Assembly (NCBI GenBank): GCA_003520965.1 | Contig: DOTU01000306.1 | Location: 1 to 6,220 of the forward strand | Origin: Candidatus Zixiibacteriota bacterium | GTDB taxonomy: Bacteria; Zixibacteria; MSB-5A5; UBA10806 | Length of the DNA: 6,220 bases | Direction of reading: 5' to 3' | Shown here: in pieces, positions 1 to 4,840 of the stretch | Position numbering within the stretch: the first letter of the stretch is position 1 | How the letters are laid out: the number at the start of each line of letters is the position of its first letter | Notes under the pieces: model-generated | What the model saw: only the letters and a program-made list of their open reading frames with translations | Database searches by the model: none | What the model was told of the DNA's origin: nothing | Made by a program: the position numbers and the translations under genes

Positions 1-1247
1 CATAAAATCCCAAAGGGAATGTACTTTAATACTAATTCAAGACTTCTTTCATCGAAATGCGGATTAATTAATAAGTGAAATGTGACGATCGCTCCAGCTA
101 TAAGAGAAAATAGATATAATGGCCAAATCCGTTTACCCCATTTATTTCTTGGCTCGGATAAAATAAAAAGCCATCTGGTAGCAAGATAGCACATGGGCGG
201 GAATATGAGGAGCGCGTATCTAAGGGGTCGGTAATTCCACGGGAATAGAGTACAAAATATACCTACAAACCACAAAAGATTAAACAGGTCGATTCTATCA
301 ATTTTTTGCAGAATCTCCTTTTTGGGTGAAAATAGGAATCCAGCAACTGCCGCTGCACCTAAAAACCCAATCGCAAACGTGATTGGTTGTTTTGCCCACA
401 GTTTACTATCAAATCCGTATGAAAATAACTGAACAAAGAACATCTTAACCGATTCAAATGCCTTTGGAGCTCCATACATTCCTGTAGATATTTCCGATAG
501 ATATCCTGATACTTCTCCCTTACTTGGTAAGTAAACTGTTACTAACCATAGTAGGAATATTACTACATAACCGATTCCAAATGCATAGAGCGGATTGAAC
601 TTCTTGAAAATGGCCGGTTTTTTCATCTGATATAGCTCAATGAGAAGAATGACAAGCGCCAATGGCAAAAATACCACAGCAAGAAGCTTGCTATAAAATG
701 CAGCAGCCGCAAATAAAATACCTGATAGAAATGAAGTAAGGATACGATATTTTTCGCATAAAAGAAGGAAACCAGCAAAAGATGCAACGCCAAGAGTGGT
801 TACTTCAAGAAAGGTCATCTTGCCATACGAAATGAATATATAATTGAAGCCTAGAATAGCCGTTGAGGCGATAGCAAATGGATACCCTTTTTTTCGCCAA
901 ATTAAAAAACTTGCAAATATTGTAAGCAATGAAAAAAACGTGGCTACAAAATTGGACTGCGCGCGTCCAGTACCAAATATCTTAAATATCGGATATGCCA
1001 TCAAGGTAGTAATGTTATTTACAAAAAATACATAACGAGTATAATAAATTTCCCAATTGCCAAAAAGAGCCTGATTGCGAGCGAATGATGTATATTGCGG
1101 AGGGTCGGTTGATAGCTCCTGCCCTGTTGAGATTCCAAAAGGCGTATCAGCTGAGAGGTTGACAATCCGGAAAATTACTATGCTCGCAAAAAGAGCAATG
1201 AGCACAATAAAAGCTAATTGATTATTCCGGTTATTTGGCAAGATCAT
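1..1247 (-). CDS. PMT/GT39-like polytopic membrane glycosyltransferase, 3' end cut by window edge
   Basis: Reading the minus strand from the ATG at 1247..1245 gives 415 codons without a stop, running off the left edge, so the C-terminus is missing. The product is strongly hydrophobic with about nine to ten membrane segments, the first near residues 10-29. Residues 47-63 (TDPPQYTSFARNQALFG) resemble the first extracytoplasmic loop of PMT_2/ArnT-like GT-C enzymes, where an acidic residue (here D48) is catalytic; YGKMTFLE (141-148) supplies a second acidic residue, and NYRPLRYALLIFPP (338-351) resembles the family's late RY..P.PP stretch. Family knowledge: such enzymes transfer a sugar from a polyprenyl-phosphate donor on the outer membrane face. 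The ATG overlaps the methyltransferase stop (ATGA), with a modest GGGA 7 bases upstream. The gene is AT-rich (hand-counted lines 32% and 40% GC) and uses many TTA, AGA and GGA codons, unlike the four promoter-side genes. Exact family and acceptor are uncertain. Confidence 0.85.
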   Translation of the reverse strand, partial: MILPNNRNNQLAFIVLIALFASIVIFRIVNLSADTPFGISTGQELSTDPPQYTSFARNQALFGNWEIYYTRYVFFVNNITTLMAYPIFKIFGTGRAQSNFVATFFSLLTIFASFLIWRKKGYPFAIASTAILGFNYIFISYGKMTFLEVTTLGVASFAGFLLLCEKYRILTSFLSGILFAAAAFYSKLLAVVFLPLALVILLIELYQMKKPAIFKKFNPLYAFGIGYVVIFLLWLVTVYLPSKGEVSGYLSEISTGMYGAPKAFESVKMFFVQLFSYGFDSKLWAKQPITFAIGFLGAAAVAGFLFSPKKEILQKIDRIDLFNLLWFVGIFCTLFPWNYRPLRYALLIFPPMCYLATRWLFILSEPRNKWGKRIWPLYLFSLIAGAIVTFHLLINPHFDERSLELVLKYIPFGIL

Positions 1248-1930
1248 CTCTTTTTCCCGATAGCTATTAATGATTGTCCAAATGGGGGTTTAATTATTCT
1301 TTCAACCAGGCTCAACCATGGCACAATATATTTGTCATAAATTCTAACTTTGCTTTCAGAAGTAGAAGAGTTTTTAACAATCTTATTGGTGTAATACCAA
1401 GCTGCTAATCCAATAGAATTAAAGTAAGTTATTTTTAACGGGATCAAACCAGCTTGAATCATTTTATTTCGGAGTTCTTTGCGCGAATAGCGCCTAAAAT
1501 GCCCATCCAGCTTATCTATTGTACCGAAAGCGAATTTAAAGGCGGGTACCATTAGGATAATATTAGCACCAGGCCTGCTCATAGTTATCATATTATCAAG
1601 GGCAAGCATATCTTCTTTGATGTGTTCAAGGACATTTAAGCAAATAACAGTATCAATTTCCCTTGGATTCCAGAACTCAAGATCTGGCAGGCTAATAATA
1701 TCTAGTTCTTCCACAGCGATGTTGCGTTGATCATGAAAACGCTTGCGAAGGACATCAATGCAATTTTGCGCGCTATCTGTAGCAAACACTTTCTCTTTAT
1801 TTTTTAAATATTGTGTGAATGTCCCAATACCTGCACCTATCTCTATAATCGAATTTCCAACATAGGGAAGAATTGTGCGCCAAATCCAGTGATTATAATT
1901 ATTGGCTTGGCTCATTATCTCAAGTTCACC
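1..1930. other. AT-rich block covering the methyltransferase and PMT-like genes
   Basis: Hand counts of 60-base lines give 28-43% GC on this side (32% at 1-60, 40% at 601-660, 28% at 1381-1440, 38% at 1561-1620, 32% at 1801-1860, 38% at 1861-1920). On the other side they give 43-58% (50% at 1921-1980, 52% at 1981-2040, 58% at 2401-2460, 43% at 2701-2760, 57% at 3421-3480, 55% at 4681-4740, 50% at 5461-5520). Codon choice shifts too: GGC, ATC and GCC dominate in the GT2, while GGA/GGT, ATA/ATT and TTA/AAT become common from about codon 15 of the methyltransferase on. The edge is placed by eye, to within some tens of bases. Confidence 0.65.
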
Positions 1931-1963
1931 AAGAGCCTGGTATTCCTCTTGCGCCTGAGTCAT
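1244..1963 (-). CDS. class I SAM-dependent methyltransferase
   Basis: A 239-residue Rossmann-fold methyltransferase, full length for this family. Motif I is EIGAGIGTFT (residues 41-50), which binds SAM; an acidic residue ends strand 2 (ATD, 61-63); LNVLEH (109-114) is the motif IV region; RPGANIILMVPA (130-141) is the post-catalytic strand; and FGTIDKLDGHFRRYS (146-160) is a conserved stretch typical of methyltransferases found beside or fused to DPM1-like GT2 enzymes. It is probably soluble, modifying a sugar, lipid or glycan intermediate; the substrate cannot be read from sequence. I start at the ATG 1963..1961, which shares one base with the GT2 stop (TGATG); a GTG at 1966..1964 would add one residue and give a GTGA overlap. 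No strong Shine-Dalgarno is visible, so translation is probably coupled to the GT2. Apart from its first dozen or so codons the gene is AT-rich (28-43% GC in hand-counted lines), unlike its upstream neighbour. Confidence 0.93.
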   Translation of the reverse strand: MTQAQEEYQALGELEIMSQANNYNHWIWRTILPYVGNSIIEIGAGIGTFTQYLKNKEKVFATDSAQNCIDVLRKRFHDQRNIAVEELDIISLPDLEFWNPREIDTVICLNVLEHIKEDMLALDNMITMSRPGANIILMVPAFKFAFGTIDKLDGHFRRYSRKELRNKMIQAGLIPLKITYFNSIGLAAWYYTNKIVKNSSTSESKVRIYDKYIVPWLSLVERIIKPPFGQSLIAIGKKR

Positions 1964-2634
1964 CACCGTACAAACCTGTATTTTATGAGGGTCCAGATGG
2001 CTTCGAAGCCGTCGAGGGCGTTGATTTTTTTGCCGTCCTCAATGGTTCTTGGAAAATAACTAATCGGTACTTCCACTATCTTTATTTTACGCCGGGCAAG
2101 TTTGGCAGTCACCTCCGGGCAAAACTCGAAACGCGAACATTGCAAATTAAGCGACCTCAAGAGATCGGTTTTTATCATTTTATAACAGGTCGGCTCGTCG
2201 GTAATATTTAATCCGTAAAGCAGATTGGCAGTCCAGGTAACCAATTTTCCGCCCAAATAATAGCGGCGATAAGAAATCTCATACCCTTCATGCAAGACAC
2301 GCGAGCCGTAAACGACATCGGCGGCCTGCTTATTCATAACATCCAGCATCATCACAAAATCGTTGGGATCGTATTCGAGGTCGGCGTCCTGAATGACGAT
2401 CACGTCGCCCGTGACCGCCGTGATACCTTCTCGAATAGCGCTGCCCTTACCGCCATTTTTCTTGTTAATAACGGTGATACCGTCGAGGGTATCAAGTATG
2501 CGCGATGTACCATCAACAGAACCGTCATTAACAACGATGATCTCCATATTGAGCTTAACCGCCTTGACACGGGAGATCAACTCGGCGATAGTACGCTCCT
2601 CATTATAAACAGGAATAATAACCGAAAGTTTCAT
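1963..2634 (-). CDS. GT2 glycosyltransferase, polyprenyl-phosphate hexose (dolichol-P-mannose) synthase-like
   Basis: A 223-residue GT-A fold glycosyltransferase. SVIIPVYNEERTI (4-16) is the N-terminal nucleotide-sugar strand; VVNDGSVDGT (34-43) carries the UDP/GDP-binding Asp; NGGKGSAIREG (60-70) is typical of DPM1-like enzymes; QDADLEYDP (82-90) holds the metal-binding DxD; then YGSR (109-112), TDEPTCYK (145-152) and FEFCPEV (169-175). It ends near residue 223 without transmembrane helices, like the short DPM1 class rather than DPMS forms with a C-terminal GtrA-like domain. Family knowledge: it moves mannose or glucose from GDP- or UDP-sugar onto polyprenyl phosphate at the cytoplasmic face. 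I start at ATG 2634, which shares one base with the flippase stop (TGATG); the in-frame TTG at 2637 is an alternative lying closer to an AAGGA at 2652..2648. Third positions are rich in C and G, in clear contrast to the next gene. Sugar identity is unknown. Confidence 0.95.
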   Translation of the reverse strand: MKLSVIIPVYNEERTIAELISRVKAVKLNMEIIVVNDGSVDGTSRILDTLDGITVINKKNGGKGSAIREGITAVTGDVIVIQDADLEYDPNDFVMMLDVMNKQAADVVYGSRVLHEGYEISYRRYYLGGKLVTWTANLLYGLNITDEPTCYKMIKTDLLRSLNLQCSRFEFCPEVTAKLARRKIKIVEVPISYFPRTIEDGKKINALDGFEAIWTLIKYRFVR

Positions 2635-3731
2635 CAAGTTTCAACAGTCCTTAGCGAAAAATGCTCACGTTTCAGATAATATAAGCCTAAAAGCGTAACA
2701 GGCAAGTACTGACAAAGCCATAAAATGATCGAGAATGAAAGAGCCTCGCCTTTAGAGATGCCGAACAGGCCCAGAGAATCACATACCGGGCCGATAGCCG
2801 CAGCCGAACCGCCGCTAAATGCAGCGGCCGTGATAGTAACCGATTTTGCCTTAAGCCAGGTCATTTGGTTGCCCAGCAGGTTAAGCTGATTTAGCAAGGC
2901 AAAAGCGCCGATAGTGGCCGCCTGGAACACACCCACAAATCCGGGTGCCGAGGGAAGCATTACTCCCGCCGCAACAAACAACAAGAGGATGAATGTAGCC
3001 GCTATACTGGGATAAAGGCCAAAAGCCATAAAAACAAAATAATTAGCCAGGGCGGTGATAATCCAGAGCAGAATGGACCAAAAAGCGACCCACAACAAGG
3101 GCCGGGGATGGTGGAATACGTCAAGACCCTCGGCAAATTTGGTCATGACATATTCAAGACGGTCGGAGAGGTTTTGAGGCAGAAAAAAGAGCATGCGTAA
3201 AACCAGTTTGACAAGGAAAGTTGTGCGGCGCTTGAGAAGCAAGAGAGCCAGGATCAATCCAATATTTACAACCAAAGTAATCAAGCCGAATTTTTTAATC
3301 GGCCCCGGAAAGGGAATGAACAGTATGACCAGCCAAAACATGGCCAGAAGCGAAAGGCTGTCAAAGAGCCGTTCAAGCACCACCGAGGCAAATATCGCTG
3401 TGCGCGATTGGCCGGTTTTCTTGCCCAGAGAATAAGCCCGGATAACCTCGCCCAGGCGGGCCGGAAGAATATTATTGGCCATGAAACCGATCATGACCGA
3501 AGGAAACAACTGTTTTTGTTTAAAATTACCGACCGATCCGAGGAGGTATTTCCAGCGCTCAGCCCTGATAACCATGCAGAGTAGCACAATGGCCATCGTA
3601 GGCAAAATGAGCCAATAATTCGCATGTTTAAGTGAAAAATAGATCTCTCCAAAGCGTACACGGCGAAAAGCAAAGTAAATGAATACTGCGCTGATAGCCA
3701 AACCGATGAATAAATTAAGCCTTCGTTTCAC
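2634..3731 (-). CDS. lysylphosphatidylglycerol synthase TM / UPF0104 flippase-like integral membrane protein
   Basis: A 365-residue polytopic membrane protein starting with a basic MKRR and a helix at about 6-22, with further helices near 40-56, 113-139, 148-166, 212-238, 240-283 and 330-352. Family signatures are GFMANNILPARLGEVIRAY (82-100), LERLFDSLSLL (119-129), PSAPGFVGVFQAAT (260-273) and the C-terminal GISKGEALSFSI (324-335) with QYLPVTLLGL (341-350). This is the MprF-flippase-like / YbhN (UPF0104) family, often encoded beside polyprenyl-sugar glycosyltransferases and proposed to move lipids or support lipid-linked glycan synthesis; no substrate can be read here. The start is GTG at 3731..3729, overlapping the GT4 stop (GTGA); the nearest purine-rich stretch (AGAGGA, 3750..3745) is 13 bases away, so coupling is likely. 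Odd: about 42 extra residues (279-320) separate two stretches that are usually near-adjacent in relatives. Confidence 0.92.
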   Translation of the reverse strand: MKRRLNLFIGLAISAVFIYFAFRRVRFGEIYFSLKHANYWLILPTMAIVLLCMVIRAERWKYLLGSVGNFKQKQLFPSVMIGFMANNILPARLGEVIRAYSLGKKTGQSRTAIFASVVLERLFDSLSLLAMFWLVILFIPFPGPIKKFGLITLVVNIGLILALLLLKRRTTFLVKLVLRMLFFLPQNLSDRLEYVMTKFAEGLDVFHHPRPLLWVAFWSILLWIITALANYFVFMAFGLYPSIAATFILLLFVAAGVMLPSAPGFVGVFQAATIGAFALLNQLNLLGNQMTWLKAKSVTITAAAFSGGSAAAIGPVCDSLGLFGISKGEALSFSIILWLCQYLPVTLLGLYYLKREHFSLRTVET

Positions 3732-4840
3732 TGCGGTGTGACAATCCTCTTAATAATATCCTCGGTGGCTTTGGCAGCTTTGTCCCAGGAGAAGTTAGCA
3801 GCCCAACGTAATCCGCCCATTTCCAGGCCCTTCCTGAAATTATCGTCGCTGAGCATTTTGACAGCCAAAGCGGAGAATGCCTCAATATTGCCAAACTCGA
3901 AGAGTAAGCCGGAATTCCCCTCGCTGACAGAATCCTGCAAACCGGGAACGCGGGCGGCCAGCACGGCAGTTCCGCAAGCGTTGGCCTCAATATTGGTCAG
4001 GCCCCAGCCCTCTTTTAGAGAAGGGTAAACCGAAACATGAGCGCGACGGAGATAATTTACCTTCTCTTCCTGTTTGATAAATCCCTTAAACTCCACAGCC
4101 TCATTGAGACCCATAGCCTCGGTCAGCCGCTTCAGATCGGGCTCATGATCGCCTGAGCCGATGATAACCAATCGGGCGCTGGGAATTGATTTTCTAATCA
4201 GCGGCATGGCCTGAATAGCGGTTTCCACGTTTTTATATTTTTTCAGACGACCGATATAAATCAAAGTTGGTATCTCAAATTTGGGGATCGAGGGATCGAA
4301 TCTGTAAACCTCTTTATCGATGCCGCATTCGACGACATCGATATTTTCCCGGGCGATGCCGCGCTTTTCGACTTCATCAGCAGTTGACTTGGAAATGACC
4401 ATAAAACGTTTGTTCTTATATAAAAGCGGCACCGGTTTTTCAAAGAGATAGATATAAGTCCCCAGGACAAAATTGATTTCCTGGAAAATGGTATCTGCGA
4501 ACAGATGCGGGATGACCACCAGAGTCGGTAGGTTGTGATACAGGGCTGAATAAAAAGGAATCTTATTGATATCCTCGATAACGGCGTCGTAGCGGTTGGC
4601 GCTTATCATTTTGCGGAGCGCAAACGGCGCTACCCAGTTAAAATTGAAACGCGAACCATGCCGATAGATGGAGATGCCATCGGTTTTATCGGTCTTGGCG
4701 CCACCGGGAAAGTTGGAACAGAGCAGATCAACCTGATGGCCATATTGCACCAGCCGCTTGAGGATTTCCTCGAGATGGACCTCGGCCCCGCCAGCCTGCG
4801 GGTTTTTAAGATCCTGCCAATTTAGCGCTAAGATTCTCAC
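3728..4840 (-). CDS. GT4 family glycosyltransferase
   Basis: A 370-residue GT-B enzyme, normal family length. The N-terminal acceptor domain carries NPQAGGAEVHLEEILKRL (13-30), with the GGAE loop of retaining GT4 enzymes. The hinge and donor domain contain SKSTADEVEKRGI (150-162), VVECGIDKEVY (169-179), YIGRLKKYKN (195-204), IIGSGDHEPDLKRL (226-239) and the donor-binding EX7E motif E277-E285 in KEGWGLTNIEANACGTAV. It is likely cytoplasmic or peripheral, adding a sugar from a nucleotide-sugar to a lipid-linked or glycan acceptor with retention of configuration; donor and acceptor are not predictable. The start is GTG at 4840..4838 overlapping the upstream TGA (GTGA), supported by a CGGAGG Shine-Dalgarno at 4850..4845, the best in the window. 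Base composition matches the DUF2723 and flippase neighbours. The family is confident, the specificity unknown. Confidence 0.94.
   Translation of the reverse strand: MRILALNWQDLKNPQAGGAEVHLEEILKRLVQYGHQVDLLCSNFPGGAKTDKTDGISIYRHGSRFNFNWVAPFALRKMISANRYDAVIEDINKIPFYSALYHNLPTLVVIPHLFADTIFQEINFVLGTYIYLFEKPVPLLYKNKRFMVISKSTADEVEKRGIARENIDVVECGIDKEVYRFDPSIPKFEIPTLIYIGRLKKYKNVETAIQAMPLIRKSIPSARLVIIGSGDHEPDLKRLTEAMGLNEAVEFKGFIKQEEKVNYLRRAHVSVYPSLKEGWGLTNIEANACGTAVLAARVPGLQDSVSEGNSGLLFEFGNIEAFSALAVKMLSDDNFRKGLEMGGLRWAANFSWDKAAKATEDIIKRIVTPQ

Noticed and set aside
844..1035. Plus-strand 63-codon ORF
   Set aside because: It lies antisense to the continuous minus-strand membrane glycosyltransferase frame, and its translation has no recognisable domain.
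1811..2211. Two overlapping plus-strand ORFs (1811..2059 and 1873..2211)
   Set aside because: They are antisense shadows across the methyltransferase/GT2 junction, both of which have clear family motifs on the minus strand.
2290..2679. Plus-strand ORFs at 2290..2679 and 2393..2608
   Set aside because: They are antisense to the GT2 catalytic core (DxD and NDGS motifs) and resemble no protein family.
3193..3435. Plus-strand 80-codon ORF
   Set aside because: Antisense shadow of the flippase-like gene; its basic composition reflects the reverse complement of hydrophobic codons.
3491..3990. Minus-strand ORFs at 3491..3673 and 3715..3990
   Set aside because: They are alternate-frame readings inside the flippase-like and GT4 genes, whose own frames carry all the family motifs.
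3738..4470. Plus-strand ORF 3738..4028 and minus-strand ORF 4261..4470
   Set aside because: Both are shadows of the GT4 gene, with low-complexity translations and no domain.
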